Shown here piece by piece: positions 33,011 to 47,049 of a stretch of 64,000 nt of DNA. The notes under the pieces are model-generated. The model had not been told where the DNA came from and made no database searches. It saw nothing but the letters and a program-made list of their open reading frames with translations. Origin of the DNA: Hyperoodon ampullatus (lineage: Eukaryota > Chordata > Mammalia > Artiodactyla > Ziphiidae); assembly GCA_949752795.1 (NCBI GenBank), contig OX457070.1, positions 40,633,685-40,697,684 of the forward strand. Reading direction: 5' to 3'. Position 1 is the first letter of the stretch; every line of letters starts with the position of its first letter. Position numbers and translations under genes: made by a program.

Positions 33011-35035
33011 ACTGCTCATGTGTGATAGCTACACAGAACATAGAGGGGTGTGTATGTGAAAGGTCTGCTCCTCAGCCAATATCATATTCTTTTGATTATA
33101 GTAATTTTATAATAGAAGTATAGAATAGAATTAAATAAATAGAATTAAATAAATAGAATTTATTTGTATATTGTCTTGGAGATTTTCACATCATATACAC
33201 ATATTTTGTATTAATTGTATAAAATACATATTTTGTATTATTGTATTATTTGTATAAACATAGAAAATGATGTGGAAGATAGACATCATCCTGATACTGA
33301 TTACACTGGGTTCTCTCAGGATGTGGAATAGGAAAGGTGGGAGTAGATTAATATTTTATTTTAGACCTCTGAAATGTTTTACTTACTATGACAAAGAACA
33401 ATGCATGAGTATTATCTCTATAAAATGAAACTAATGATATACTTATTGCCTCATCACCTTTGTTCTGGAAAAAAAAGTCCTCAGGGAAGATAATTAGGTA
33501 CCCAGTTGAATGTGGATACTTTGTAGTTTAACAAGATGTATATTCTTCTTCTCAATATAAAGGGTCCAAAATAATATTATTATATCAAATAGACTCCCTT
33601 TCTTAGTGGAAAATAAAATACAATGTTGCTTATATTCCACTTTCTGTAAATGAACTATATTAGATGAAAAAAAATCATATAATTGGGGCCACTTCAGGAA
33701 ACAACTGGATAAAATTAATGATATATTGTGTTGGTGTCATTTCTGGAAAGACCATGCTGTATTTAGCTGTCTCAAGCACGTAAGAGAACAATTATTCTCA
33801 TTCAAGTATGTTTAAGAGGATATTTACAAGCCACTCTTATGAAGTCATTCTAATGGATTACAGCCACAACTAGTTTTACAAGTTCTTCTTTCCAAGATTA
33901 TCCTCCAATAATACCGTTCAAAATAACAACTCTATTTGAGAATAATGATCTCATTTTATGTCTGAATGTTATCCACACCTTAGTGTTTCATATTCGCACA
34001 TATATGTGGTTGGGTTTCATCTGATGCCACTTGATTTCACTTATAAAATGGAGGAATTCTAGCACTCTTTCATACCTCGTGGAGCTTTCTCTTTTCTCTT
34101 CTTCCAAATTATGGAGAAGGCTACAAAAATCCATTCCCTAGAAGTGAAGTTAGTAATGCTGAATTGATTTGATAGTGGTGATGAACATTCAAATGCCAAT
34201 ATACTGGAGTGATCCAACAGAGTGAAGTATTCATGATAGTGCTCATTCATTTCACAAGGTACTCAATCAACTATGAAATTCAAATGTTACTAGAGTCATG
34301 AAATTCTTCCTCTGAGGCTATCGGGACAATCTATTACAGGATATTTCACGCTATATGGATACTTGTGAGTTTTTAATATACATAATAATTTCCTAGAATG
34401 CAGTTCCTACCCATAACAAAAATAAACTGATAAATAGACAACAGACAAGATAGAGGGTAAGGAGATCATAGTTTGGTGAAGAAATCACTGGCAGCTTTTG
34501 GGCAAGATAATAAAAAGGGCAGACTTTTATCTCCCTGCTTTCATATTCTGATTGCAATGCCTAATAAAATATTTTTTAAATGGGAAAGAGGAAAAATTTC
34601 CACATTAGCACCAGAAAGTAAAGATGAATACTGGCCATATGCAAGAAACCTTGATGCATTTCTTTTAAAAGTATCAATAATATAGATATACATAGAATTG
34701 TTTTGAAGGAAGGCATGCAGTGCCAATGTCAAACATCCTCTTTTAAAAGGGTAATATATTCATAATGCAGTAGAGAAAACACTGGCGAATTAATACCACC
34801 ACCCTCTGAAATTCAGAAGTATTAGGGTTAAACCTGAAATCCAGGCATTGTATCCTTAGGAGCATAACCTCACATATACGGACCAAAACATTTGGACCAT
34901 ATCAAGGGCACCACAAGGCCTCATAGAGCAATGAGCTGGCAACATTGCATCTTGTTCCCCACACCAAGGAAGAATCACTAAATGTTTAGAATAGTGCCCA
35001 GTGCAAATATTTTGAATGAATAAATGAAGTTTAAA
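33011..35035. other. Intergenic, nothing recognised
   Basis: AT-rich unique sequence. It holds a 14-bp-period tandem array of 'agaattaaataaat' at about 33128-33165 and a diffuse duplication of 'acatattttgtatta' just after it. No gene. Confidence 0.5.
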
Positions 35036-35047
35036 AATTAAACCTGC

Positions 35048-35260
35048 GGGCTTCCCTGGTGGCGCAGTGGTTGCGAGTCCGCCTGCCGATGCAGGGGACG
35101 TGGGTTCGTGCCCCGGTCTGGGAGGATCCCACGTGCCGCAGAGCGGCTGGGCCTGTGAGCCGTGGCCGCTGAGCCTGCGCCTCCGGAGCCTGTGCTCCGC
35201 AACGGGAGAGGCCACAGCAGTGAGAAGCCCGCGTACCGCAAAAAAAAAAAAAAAAAAAAG
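35048..35260 (+). mobile_element. CHR-2 type SINE
   Basis: Complete copy with box A and box B intact and an A tail. Perfect 12-bp target duplication 'aattaaacctgc' at 35036-35047 and 35261-35272. Confidence 0.96.
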
Positions 35261-35429
35261 AATTAAACCTGCAACCTGGCATGAGCCTTCATTTAGCACA
35301 GACTTGGGGACTGAAAAACAAAGATGAGAGGTGATGGTCATGCTCTGAAGCTAAGACAGATTAATGAAATAGAACAGAGGATGAAATGCAATGGCCAGAA
35401 ATCACCATGGAGAAGCCAGAAACAGCAAT

Positions 35430-35965
35430 TCAGATTCATTCACTTACTCAAATGTTACTTGAGCTTGGCTCTGGAGATAGACTGTAATGAAAGACATAGT
35501 CTTTGCCTTCTTAAAACTTATAGCTTTTTAGAGGGGACAGACATTAAATAATCACTGAGAAAATTTATAGGATTCTATTAGAAGCTGTAACAGGAGGAAC
35601 TAATTTTAACTGGCAGGCAAGGTCATGGGAAACCTTTGAGGGAATGACACTTAAAATGAAATCTGAAGGATGAAGAGCTGCTAGGAGGCAGAAGGGGTGG
35701 GGAGGAAAAACATTTCATGGAGGAAAGGATTTATGCAAAGTCCTGAGGTAGGAAGAAACTTGATGTATTTAAGGCCTCAAAAGGATGATGGTGAGAGATG
35801 ACAGCAGCAGATATCCTGGCGAGGTAGGCACAGGACAGATAACACTGAAGTTTGTGAGCTTAAAGATTTTTGTCTTTCCCGAAGTGAAATGAGGAACCAC
35901 TGAAGAATTTAAACAAGGGAGTGACATGATACTATCTACATTTTAAGATTACTCTTGCTACTGAC
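35430..35965 (+). repeat. Ancient mammalian repeat, unclassified
   Basis: The order 'aatgacacttaaaatgaaat', 'gaggaaaggatttatgcaaa', 'gtcctgaggtaggaagaaac', 'gaaccactgaagaatttaaa', 'aagggagtgacatgatacta' is a widespread old repeat, possibly L2-related. I recognise the text but not the family name. Confidence 0.5.
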
Positions 35966-36489
35966 TAATCATTCTCTAAATGATTCATAGTGGGAAATGG
36001 CAAGTGGTTGTTAAAATTTGTAAGCACTTACTTAGACTTCAGAAATTATTTGGGAAACAACTACGTTATCTTCACTCGCATTAGATGGGAGCCTGAGTTA
36101 CTTTATTTCTATGATAGAGGAAAGAGTTATTTCAAAAACCTTGAGATTTGGGAAGACATCAGAGTTACACTATTAGATTGTAACTTTTTCCATTTATCAC
36201 TTTATCTAGACTGGAGAGATACTAGTGAGAAAATCATATCCATTTTGATTTAGCCATAAGACAAGACTAGGAAAGAATAGATAGCCCTCTGTGGATGACC
36301 AAACTGAGAAAAATTACCATGCTTAAGGAAAAATCCTATAACTTACACTACATTCTTTTTTTTAAAAAATCAAAAATACCTTTATAAAAAATAAAATTCC
36401 TACAATAAACAGAAAAGCATTCTAACATTTTTTGATTCATATGTGCAATAAAATTAAAGAAGACTTTTTTACTATGAAACTAATGAGAG
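35966..36489. other. Intergenic, nothing recognised
   Basis: AT-rich unique sequence; an 87-codon open frame at 35990-36253 shows no recognisable domain. Confidence 0.45.
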
Positions 36490-36975
36490 TATGCATTAAT
36501 TTTCTATTACTGTTTAATACATTACCACAAAATTATGACTTAAACCATATAAATTTATTCTCTCACAGAGCTGGAGGTTAGAAATTCTAAAATCAAGACA
36601 ACAGTAGGGTGTGTTCCTCTGGACACTGTAAGGGAGAATCCATTTCCTTGACATTTTAGCTTCTACAGGCTGCCTACACACTTTGGCTTGTGGTCCCATG
36701 CTCTATCTTCAAAGCCAGCAGTATAGCATCTTCCAGTATTTCTCTCTGGCTCTTACTCTCCTGATCTCTCTTATAAGGACCCTTGATAATACATTATCTG
36801 AGCTCACCCAGATAATCCAGGATGATGCTCCCTTCTCAAGATCCTTAACATAATCACATCTGCAAAGTATCTTTTGTCACGTAAAGTAGCATTCATAGTT
36901 TCCAGGGATCAGAACATGGACATCTTTGGTGGGTGTTCAGCGGTGGTGTGTCATTATTCTGACTACCACAAAGCA
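36490..36975 (-). mobile_element. MaLR-type LTR relic (MLT1-like)
   Basis: The plus strand is the complement of a MaLR LTR: 'ctattactgtttaatacatt', 'gagaatccatttccttgaca', 'cttctacaggctgcctacac', 'gatctctcttataaggaccc', 'cccagataatccaggatgat', 'tctgactaccacaaa'. More complete than the relic at 28.5 kb. Confidence 0.65.
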
Positions 36976-37307
36976 TTCTAGAAAAAAATTCTCTTGGATC
37001 AAAGAGAAAAAAACAAATAACATAATTATTTTCATTAAAAGATGAAAGTAACCCAATTTGTTACATCTGAAAACGCAACATTAGTTATGTAGAAGATAAA
37101 CTTATAAAAATCTCTTAGAATTCAAAAGAAAGGATAATAAGCTTCAGAGATAAGGGAAAATATCCATAATATAGCAGGACAAAAATCTACTTACCAGCAA
37201 AATTAAATGGGTCTCAAAGATTCTTCTCTAAGACACTAAATAAAAGAAGAAAAGGAATCGACCACAGAGCTGTAAATAAAATGATTGTGACTTAAGAATG
37301 CTAAACA

Positions 37308-37521
37308 TGGGCTTCCCTGGTGGCGCAGTGGTTGAGAGTCCGCCTGCCGATGCAGGGGACAGGGGTTCGTGCCCCGGTCCGGGAAGATCCCACATGCCGT
37401 GGAGCGGCTAGGCCTGTGAGCCATGGCTGCTGAGCCTGCGCGTCTGGAGCCTGTGCTCCGCAACAGGAGAGGCCACAACAGTGAGAGGCCCGCGTACCGC
37501 AAAAAAAAAAAAAAAAAAAAA
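37308..37521 (+). mobile_element. CHR-2 type SINE
   Basis: Complete copy with A tail. Perfect 14-bp target duplication 'aagaatgctaaaca' at 37294-37307 and 37522-37535. Confidence 0.96.
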
Positions 37522-37535
37522 AAGAATGCTAAACA

Positions 37536-38640
37536 CAATCAAGTTATTCTTATGCATGGTGACAAAAATAGAGATATCTTCAAACATGTAAAAGTCAGAA
37601 CATATACTAGCAAACCTACTTGAATAAAGTGTCTAAAATCCTGGAGGAAATAAAACATTAAAATAAGTCAAAAGTAAGAAGAGAGCTTCTTTTCTATCTA
37701 TTCATAAACGTACCACCACTAATGGAAGAGAATTTCATTTGCTGGACAACTTGAAGGGAAAATTGCTCTATAGAATTTAGAAAAATGTGAAGTTCTTACT
37801 TTTCCAAGAGTAAGAGAGAAGGAAGCAAGACAGAACATAAAAACCAGAGAGATGGTATGAAGCTGGATGTTGGATGAGGTAAGAGATCACTGTGGAGACA
37901 TTGGTTGTAGGATTGACAAAAGATCATTCAAGAATGATGTCTACTGTTTCACCCAAAAGTTGTTTTGGTTGCTATGGTTTCAACTCCTCTTCTACCTTCC
38001 TCCCATTTTTTCTTCAGTGTGTTTGAGTGTGTAAATTGAAGAGTCTATGTACATATCTGAGCAAATGTAACTCAAATCTGAAATGGCACATGAAGAAGCA
38101 ATAGACCAGAGGTAACCATGAGAATGCAAGCCCCTAAAAATTCATAGAAATTTTAGGAAACGACCTTGAGTTCATTTTGTCTAGATCTTGAAAGACTGGA
38201 AAGCACCCATTTATCATCTGGATTGCATGTAAATTATGGAAATTACCGTTGGAAGATACTGGTGGTAAACATTGATGAACTGCAGTCTAAATAAGTATTT
38301 TAAATATCATTTTAAAATGTATTTTAAAGTTTTCTTTATTTGACCCCTTAACTTCAATGATTTTTTTTCTCCACTCCTACTGAAGTCAACTGTTGAAGTC
38401 AGTTACTCTGAAGGAAGGGACGAAACTGGCAATCATACCCTTGGTCCCATCACCAAAAAATGCATCCCTTCCAATCTCAGGTCTCTTCCAACATTCTCCC
38501 AGTGCTCTTTCTAGCCCACTGGCTATTCCTTCTAAATCTACTTTGCTTAATCTGTCTCAGCTCAGGCTCTATTCAGGGCACAGACACTGATCATCTTTCA
38601 TTCCATCTAGTCCCAAAGTTTTAATGCAATGTATGTGTTG
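37536..38640. other. Intergenic, nothing recognised
   Basis: Unique sequence; no coding potential, RNA gene or repeat that I can support. Confidence 0.5.
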
Positions 38641-38659
38641 TGGACTCCAAAATTTATAT

Positions 38660-38890
38660 TTTCAATTGTTTCAATTACCATTTGAAGTGACAAACACTCC
38701 AAACTTAGTGGCATAAAACAACGGCTATCTTACTAAGCTCACATACTCTGTGGGTCAGGAGCTTAGAGAGGTTACAGAGAGGATGGCTTGCCCCTGTTGG
38801 GATGATTTGCAGGCTGGGGGTGACTCACAGCCTGAGGGCTAGCACCATCTGAAGGTTTGATCACTCAGGTGTTTAGACTAGAAAACAAGA
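38660..38890 (-). mobile_element. LTR-like relic, probably MaLR
   Basis: 'aaacttagtggcataaaaca', 'ctgtgggtcaggagcttaga' and 'ccatctgaaggtttgatcac' resemble the complement of a MaLR-type LTR; too decayed for a firm call. Confidence 0.35.
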
Positions 38891-41203
38891 CCAATGACTC
38901 TAGAGCTCAAATAATGTTCAAAAAGGGCAAACAACAATGATAAGTACTGTGTGGGATGTTTCTTTCACAACATCAGAAAGCATTGTTAGCAGCCAGATGG
39001 GAATGTGCCTTCTTCATCCAGATACTCAAGAAAAGTCAATCGACTATGAAAGATAAGAGTCAACAGTCAAAGATAACTGTAGACCAGAAGCTCAACAGAG
39101 CCCGGAACCAAAGTGGCCATTCTGATACAAAACCAAAAACAAACAAAAACTCCTAAGGACCTCGATATGACAAGGAAAGCAGCCTATGCATACCTTAGCC
39201 TATCAACCTGAATAATTTAATCTGGCCATGAGAAAAGATTGTGGCTAAGAAAAGAAAATAGGGGAAGATCTTGCAAACTATGCCAGCCATACTACTAGCT
39301 CTTGGTTAAGTCTACCTTTGGTTAGTATAGAAACACTTAACTTTCCCCTTAAATGTTAGTAAAAGTTTCTTTTGTAAACGTCAGCTTCTACTTGAATTGA
39401 TGCAAAGCAAAAAGTTCCCATCTAAACAACATTAGAGAGGGAAATCAGACCTCTGAGAGTTTAAGTCCAATGGTGCCTGTGAGGAAATTGGTCTAAGACA
39501 AAATAATGGTGGAAGTTGGCCAAACAGGTAAAAGATATTGAAGGTGGAAGAAAATTAGAGATGCAAATTATGTAGATGACTTCATGCCCGGAGGTTTGTC
39601 TTTTATTTTTTTCCCCTCAATTTGGTTTGTAATAGAAATAGAAAACAGTTAATCAGCTTCCATAGAGCTCTTTAGGCCTTTAAAGGAATTTATAAATAGC
39701 CTTCTCAGCTAGCTTTTTTAGAGTTACTGGATGACTAAACTGCAATTAGATGTTTCATCTTCCAGAATGTCTACAGGTATTTTTCAAGAGAGATCAAATT
39801 GCTAAGTGTTTTAATGTAACTGTCAAGAGTTTCAAGAACCCAGAAACGATTCTATTGGATTACTTTTTGGAAAAAACTGCTTCCTTTTTTGTATATTCCT
39901 AACCCTTGTTATAGAGCTATAGTAAATAGGAACTATGGACAAAACCAGGAAATGATGTTACTGGTTGTCACTCTTAAAGTGTCACCTCTCTCTCGGTGTA
40001 CAAAGAACTAAATTGGGATCAATAGAAGTCCCAAGATGAAAACAATTTCCTGAATCCTAAAAATAGCTGGTGAGCCCAGGTGCAGTAGTCAGACATTCTC
40101 CATCTAGATTAAAGATGTAGATTAAGAGCTTGTTTGAGCTCTATTTAACAACAGACAGTCACTGTCTTCCTTACCAGGCAATTCTTCATTTGAAGCAAGC
40201 CCCAGCCATGGTATTTCGCTCCTCCACCAGATAGAAGAATATTGCAGTGCTGTCACATTTTACTAGAACTATGTCATTTAACCAAATCAAATTCTTCTTT
40301 TAAGACTTCTGTTTTAAAATATTTAAATCATGGAAATACAAGCACATTTCTGTTCAGAGGGCAGCATTTTTTTTCTCTTTATTTATGTAACCATTCCTAT
40401 TATCCTCTCTGACCTCCCATGTTGGATACTTATACTTCTATAAATTTCGTAGATGGAGCCAGTATTATTTTTCTAGTCTAAAACACTTACAAATATTCTG
40501 TCAATAATTCTATCTGTATTAGACTCAGTATTTATTTATATATATTGAATTGGATATACAAAAAGTAAAAAGTAATTTTTATTTATACAGTTGACTAACT
40601 CTACAATTGACTATTTTCTTAAACTCTGAGCCCCCATTTACACAGGCGGCTACCAAATCCACCAATCCCTTTCAGACTCTTTCCACCACTCCCTCCATCA
40701 CTACCACAAACATGTGATCCAAACAAAAATCATAATTTTGTTAAGTAGGGGAAACCATGTCTCCTGTTGTTTAAGCGACTCCTTTGGATTTATATTCTGT
40801 CATCTTAGAGGTTATACTATCCATCGTAGCTGTTGTTCTCACTCTATAAAAGTTGTCTCACCACTACCCATTCCTGTTGCCTTTCCCTGGATGTAATTTG
40901 AATACTGTGGGATTTTATTTGCGTTCATGGATTTGGATGGAGAGGTGTTTTGTCTTTACATGATACCCTGGATTCTCACTGGCCTCCAGTGAGGTTTTTC
41001 TCATTCTGCTGCCTCACTGGGCATCCTGAATTGATGTCCTTAAATTTGGAATATAATGGGACAGAGGTTCTAGAAGATTAGGAAGGGAAAAGATTAAAAA
41101 GGGAAGGGCACCCTTAATTTGCATTAAATGGTACTATTATTTAACTTATTGCTACTTTTTTATATAGAAGTTTAAAACTATATAGCTGTAGGTTAGCTAA
41201 AAG
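38891..41203. other. Intergenic, nothing recognised
   Basis: Unique sequence with a few open frames of 60-66 codons lacking any recognisable domain. Nothing else that I can support. Confidence 0.5.
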
Positions 41204-41211
41204 TCACTAAA

Positions 41212-41421
41212 GGGCTTCCCTGGTGGCGCAGTGGTTGAGAGTCCGCCTGCCGATGCAGGGGACACGGGTTCGTGCCCCGGTCCGGGAGGATCCCACATGC
41301 CGCGGAGCGGCTGGGCCCGGAGCCATGGCCGCTAAGCCTGCGCGTCCGGAGCCTGTGCTCCGCAACAGGAGAGGCCACACAGTGAGAGGCCCGCGTACTG
41401 CAAAAAAAAAAAAAAAAAACC
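41212..41421 (+). mobile_element. CHR-2 type SINE
   Basis: Complete copy with two small deletions relative to its neighbours ('gggcccggagcc' lacks 'tga'-type bases, and 'cacacagtgagag' is one base short). 8-bp target duplication 'tcactaaa' at 41204-41211 and 41422-41429. Confidence 0.95.
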
Positions 41422-41429
41422 TCACTAAA

Positions 41430-42690
41430 ATTTGCAGATTCATATTTCTTCAGCAGTCAACAAAGAAAGATTTCCCTTTTGCCACCAGCCTATAAGAAAA
41501 ATTATTAAATGGTCTTTTAGTCCATTAAGGTCAATATATTCTAAAAATTATGCAGAACCATATTCACTCTTCTAAAACGCTACACATGTCAATACTGACA
41601 GGCTTAATTCATGACCTCCAAATTATTTGAAAAACTACTTTTCATGGTTTCATATTTATAGGAAGAGTGTTGTGGATCTGTTGTCTTCAGGAGTCATATC
41701 AACTTCCCTTAGCTAAATATATAAAATGTTTTCATGCTACAGAAATTAATTACATAAATTACATATTAAACTGTCCCCCTCCCTTGCTTCCCACCCTTTT
41801 CTCTTTCACACACATGCCATTGGTCTCACTGGCAACACCCACTCTTAGGTAATAGACTCTCCAATAATTCTCAGCAATGGAAAGATTTTCCATTATTCTC
41901 TCAGAAGGGAAAATGTGCTAGGCACATCTCCATGATGTAATGGAAGAAGCGAGACAGAGTACACTGGAAGAGGGAAGACTTGCAATAGTTGAAGTATTAA
42001 AATCCTCCAGCAGAGTCACATTTTATTTCATTTACACATAGTTTTACAGAACACTGTTTAATGCATGAAGAGTAGTCATCTATGCTGAAATCACAGGGAG
42101 CATTACAAACTGATGAATGTTTTGCACACCTTGTAAGTTAGATGATAAGGGACTAGAAGTACGGGAGCAAAAATTAGATAAAGGAGGCACTACTTGGAAA
42201 AGCTAATACAGAAACCAGTGATCTGCAAAGGTCAGGTGAAAGGTTTTTGAGTATCTCTAACAGAAGCTTACCTTTTCTAGAAAAGCCACCCAACTGGCAT
42301 CCTTTCTCTGGTAAACAGAACCAGCCTTGAAAAACACCAGGTTAAAGCATTCCAAAATAGAAGGGCATCTTTAATCCAGCTAGAGAGATCATTCTGTCCC
42401 TGAAAAAAAAGTTCATGCCCACATTCCTGGCTGTCCCTCAGCTCTGAGACAGGTAAGAAGATAAACCATGATGTATGCATGAGCAGAATTCACTTAACAG
42501 CCCTGAGCAATGAACATAGAGGTAGATAAAAGACTTAGAAATGGTCAAGATATAGCAAACATTTTAATTAAAAAATTAGCCTATGATTTTCTTCTTTTGT
42601 CTGATTCCTCAATTTGGGCTTTCCCTAAAATTGGTTTTTGAATTCTTATTAGAAAGTCAAATGAAAGAAGGAAACTACAGTGAGAGCAAC
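41430..42690. other. Intergenic, nothing recognised
   Basis: Unique AT-rich sequence, no supported gene or repeat. Confidence 0.5.
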
Positions 42691-42694
42691 GGTA

Positions 42695-42960
42695 ATGGCT
42701 TACCACATATTAAACTATTAATATGTCCCAAGTCCTGTTCTAATTGCTTTCTAGGTATTAACTCATTTAACAGTTAAAAAAAGAAGAAAAATGAAATATG
42801 TATATTATTGTCCCTATTTTATAGCAGATAAACCTGAGGATCTGAGCAGTTTAGTTACTTGCTTACAATCACACAGCAGGGAAGAAGCAGAGACAGAATA
42901 TGAATCCAGACAGTCTAGTTGCAGAAACTGTACTCTTAACCGCTCTGTTATACTTCATAC
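42695..42960 (+). mobile_element. MIR SINE, nearly full length
   Basis: MIR order is clear: 'agtcctgttctaattgcttt', 'aggtattaactcatttaaca', 'ttgtccctattttatagcag', 'acttgcttacaatcacacag', 'gaatccagacagtctagttg', 'ctcttaaccgctctgttata'. Confidence 0.85.
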
Positions 42961-44200
42961 AATGTTCAGTGTAACATGGGATTAAGGACAGAATGACTCA
43001 ATTAAATAGTGGCCAAATGAGGTGTCCTTTGCCCAGAAGAGAAGCCTTACCACTTAGTCCTTCTGCTTTTATTCCACAAACTAACCCTTAAGCAGATAAA
43101 ACAAGGTCCATCACCCACATTTACATTTAGTTTCTAGAGAAGGTTTTTTTCCTTTATTTTTGAAGCTCTATAGATAACCTTATTTCCAAAATTATTGATC
43201 CTTCTCATGAAGTTGCTGTCACATTAAGCAACTAAATTCAGCACCCTCAGCATGCACTGTTACTCAAATATTACATAACACTTTAAGAGCTTAGTATTTT
43301 ATGAGCCAGGTCTTTATGAGAGCATGAAAACCTTGAAATAAAATGTCTTTAAGGTATTTGGCCCTTATTTAGGTAATAGATTTGCTTCAACAGGATCAGT
43401 GGATAGGCTAGCTAGGAATAAATTTGGACAGGTTCAATTTTAGAAGAACAAACAATAAAATATCAAGAAGGCCATGATTCTCTTTCTGACCAAAAATAAC
43501 CTTAGAACTGTTAAAGCCAATGGGAGTGTCTTCTCCATGGACCAACTGTTGAACATCATACATCCACTGAATTTATATTCCAACTAACAAGTGATATCAC
43601 TATCAAGTGTTTTAATACTTCTAACAGAATGAAAAAATAAAACACGCACACACACACAAACTGCTACTAATTCCTGATTTATTCTGACTTCTAAGCCTGT
43701 TATTTCAACCTTTAAATTGGAAATATCTGTCCAGAACTCTAAAGCTATTCACAAGTGTGAATGGTGCTTTTCAAATCTGAGACCTACTCACACTGACCAC
43801 ACTTCCAGCCTAAATATACGTTCATTTCAGAAGCTGTTCCTGTGTCTCCCCATCTCTAGATTTTAAATATTTAAACTATTTCTTCCTAGCTAGTTATCTG
43901 TTCATCATTCAGCTGTGGGATTACAGACTTCTTTCCTTTTTCCAGAAAACCTCCATATGTCAACAGTTTGGTTGTTTACATCAACCTGAGCATGACCACT
44001 CCCCTCCAAAGCTTCCATATTGATCTTGCAATAGTGTTTAGGTGTTGTCCCCGGATGACCCACTTCAGCAGCTCTGATTGTGTTAACCCTTTCATATATA
44101 TCTTAGAGCCCTAAGAACAGAAATTTTTGATTTCTAATGTTTATCTTTGGCTGTTAGGTAAAGAAACCAGAAAAATGAAAGGAACTGGTAAGCTTTAGGG
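42961..44200. other. Intergenic, nothing recognised
   Basis: Unique sequence. A short (CA)n tract lies at about 43644-43658. No gene. Confidence 0.5.
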
Positions 44201-44204
44201 AATT

Positions 44205-44700
44205 CCTCTGTTTCATTTTCAATAGCTAAAAGGTGGAAGTAACTCAAGTGTCCATGAACAGATGAATGGATAAACAACATGGTATGTGTATGTATGCATA
44301 TATACATATAGGAATATTATTAATCCTTAAAAAAGGGGGGAAATTCTGATACATGCTATAACAGAGATGAACCGATTAAAGATATGCTAAGTGACATAGG
44401 CCAGTTACAAAAGGATAAATATTGTATGATTAAACTTATATGAAGTACCCAGAGTAGTCAAATTCATAGAAACAGAAAGTAGATTGGTAGTTACCAGGGG
44501 CCAGGAGAAGGAGGGACTGGGGACTTCTTTTTAATGGGTACAGTTTCAGTTTTGCAAGATGAAAAGTTCTGAAGATGGATGGTGGTGATGGTTGAAAAAC
44601 ACTGTGAATGCCCTTAATGCCACAAAGCTGTACACTTTAAAATGATAACTTTCATGTATATTTTACAATATGAAACTTTCAGTTATTTAAAAAACAACTC
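44205..44700 (+). mobile_element. Old L1 3' end
   Basis: 'gtaactcaagtgtccatgaa', 'cagatgaatggataaacaac', 'aaacagaaagtagattggta', 'gttaccaggggccaggagaa', 'gctgtacactttaaaatgat' follow the 3' end of older L1 families. No frame. Confidence 0.85.
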
Positions 44701-46400
44701 TTGCTCCCCATCCCCCCAAATATGTGAACTTCTAAACTCCCACATTTGTTTTGTGATATTATCACAGAATTTCTCATAGACAACATAATTTTTACATTTG
44801 CTCTTTTCTCACTCCTTTTTTTTTTTTTTTAAATCTGCCTGTTGCTTAAAATACTATTCAAAATTTATATTAGAAACATAAAGTCTAAAAAGCATCAACA
44901 GTAAGATATTCAAGTTTTCCCACTTTCAGCTCTGGCCCATCTATTCATGATTGTCAAGCACTGTAACACTCCATGCTTACTTGATTCTCAAGACTGTTTC
45001 TGGCATTTCTCAGAAGTTTTCAACTAATTACTTTTTGGGTATCAAGGGACTTATAACAACCAAAGAGCATGTTGCTCATCTCAGTCATTGTCTGGGTGCA
45101 TTGACACTCATTCTAAAGGCACTGACACTTTTTGTGAGCTTGGCCTCATGATTGAGATCACATAATTGCAATAATTAAGAAACTCACCTCAGGATATTAT
45201 CAAAATGACCCACCCAAACCCAACTCCATATGGTTTGCAATAGCTAATGAGTCAGTTAATGTGCTATGTCCAGGAGTAATGGGTACTCAATATGGATAGC
45301 ATGAAGGTATAATTTACCAACTTTCTGACTGATTAAGGTTTTCAAGTGTCCATTTTGCAACTTAAAGAGGGTTCAAAGTATTAACAGCTTTGACTGTTGA
45401 GACAAAAGAAGAAGCAAGCATTGTTTAAAAGGCAGGGGCATTGGAATTTGAGCAATTTCTTTCAATCATATACCCGAGGCTAAAAAATACGATGCTATAT
45501 AAAATCAAATGAAGATGTAGGTTTTAGTAGCAATCTGTCATGGTGTGGAGAGGTATGGGAGTTGTTACAGGCTGAGTCCTGTGCAAAAAGTAAAGAAAAT
45601 GTAAAAAGCTGTAATTCACTGACTTTAGGGCTCGAGAAAAGTGAGGAAGTTTAATTACCAAAAAAAAAAAAAAGGGCTAGAATCAGTAATAACAGCTATC
45701 TACACAGAAAGGAGTCACTGGGTAACTGATTGATGTATTTTTCATTTCATAGGTTAGTATAAACTCAAAATTGTCACAATATCTCTGACTGAGTTGTTGA
45801 CTGTGGTATCTTAAAAAAAATTAATATCCCAAGCATATTTATAAGAGGGAATTAAGAAAAATTCTAGTTAACATATTAGCTACTCATCTGAAACCCTCAT
45901 GACAAAGATCTGTATTTTTTTTTTAATCTGAAAGAATTTAAGCCCAGAGAATTCTTATAAAGAAAATGTTCTTAATTTGGAGCCCATAGACACTCAGTGA
46001 ATCCCTGGATAGACCTTAGGAGTGGCCTGTGAACTTGGAAGGGAGGGAAAAAAAATCACATCTTTATTTTCACTAATTTTAACTGGAAATTAACATATAC
46101 TGTAATTATATAACAAACTATGTAGTATTAGCATTATTTATGACTTTTCCACCAAAAGAAATTGAATATGTTTTCATATCATAATAGAGCTCAAAATATC
46201 ATTTATGTTCATCACTATTACAAAAATCTGACCCACTGTCAGATCTAGGTTTTAAAAATATTTTGATAACTAATTTTAATAGATTTTATTTCCTTTATGA
46301 CCCTAAGTCTTTTATTTTATTTCATCCACTTAAAAAACATCAAAGATTTATGAGGAGTGAGTCTAAAATCTTTCCTGGACTGTCAAAGGGGTCTATGGTG
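44701..46400. other. Intergenic, nothing recognised
   Basis: Unique AT-rich sequence with homopolymer runs (T at 44818-44830, A at 45660-45673). No gene seen. Confidence 0.5.
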
Positions 46401-46479
46401 CAGGAAAGTTTACGAACCTCTGCTACACAGTGGCTTTATTAAGGTCTAAATGGTTTATACTAGACCAGTGGCTTTTACC

Positions 46480-47040
46480 TCTAACTATTAGAATTACTTC
46501 AGAGATTTTACTTATTATTTTAAAAAACTTAAAAGATAATTCACGCACATCTTTCAGTTGTACAACAAATTATACAATGAAAAGCAAGTTTCTTTCTTAC
46601 CCTGAATGCTACTCCCCAGAAGCAACTAATATTTCCTATGAGGCTTTTGATTCAAATTTAAGCATATATGTAATATATTTGTATTCTATTGTATATGCAT
46701 ATGTTTACATAGGACATTAATTTGTCTGCATTTTACCCAAATAGTAGTATACTTTACACAATAATCTATACCTTAGCTTTGTCACTTAACAGTATATCTT
46801 GGCTATTGCTCCATATCTGTACAAAGAAAAAAGAACATTTTAAATTTTTAGTGGCTAGGTAGTATTTGATTCTAAGTACTCCCACTTTATTTGACCAGAT
46901 CTTTGTTGATTGCTACTTAATTAGCATTCAGTATTTTACTATTTCAAACAATGTCCCTAAGTACAGTTTAATATTTTCTGTGTATAGATCTTCCACATGT
47001 TTTGATATGTTTACTCTTGGTGATGTTACCTTGCTTTATG
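46480..47040. mobile_element. Probable old LINE relic
   Basis: 'catatatgtaatatatttgt', 'accttagctttgtcacttaa', 'cagtatatcttggctattgc', 'gtggctaggtagtatttgat', 'gaccagatctttgttgattg' are the landmarks of a common degraded L1-type relic, most likely lying on the minus strand. Open frames at 46430-46720 and 46866-47249 fall in or near it and are not genes. Confidence 0.45.
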
Positions 47041-47049
47041 CTTTTTTGG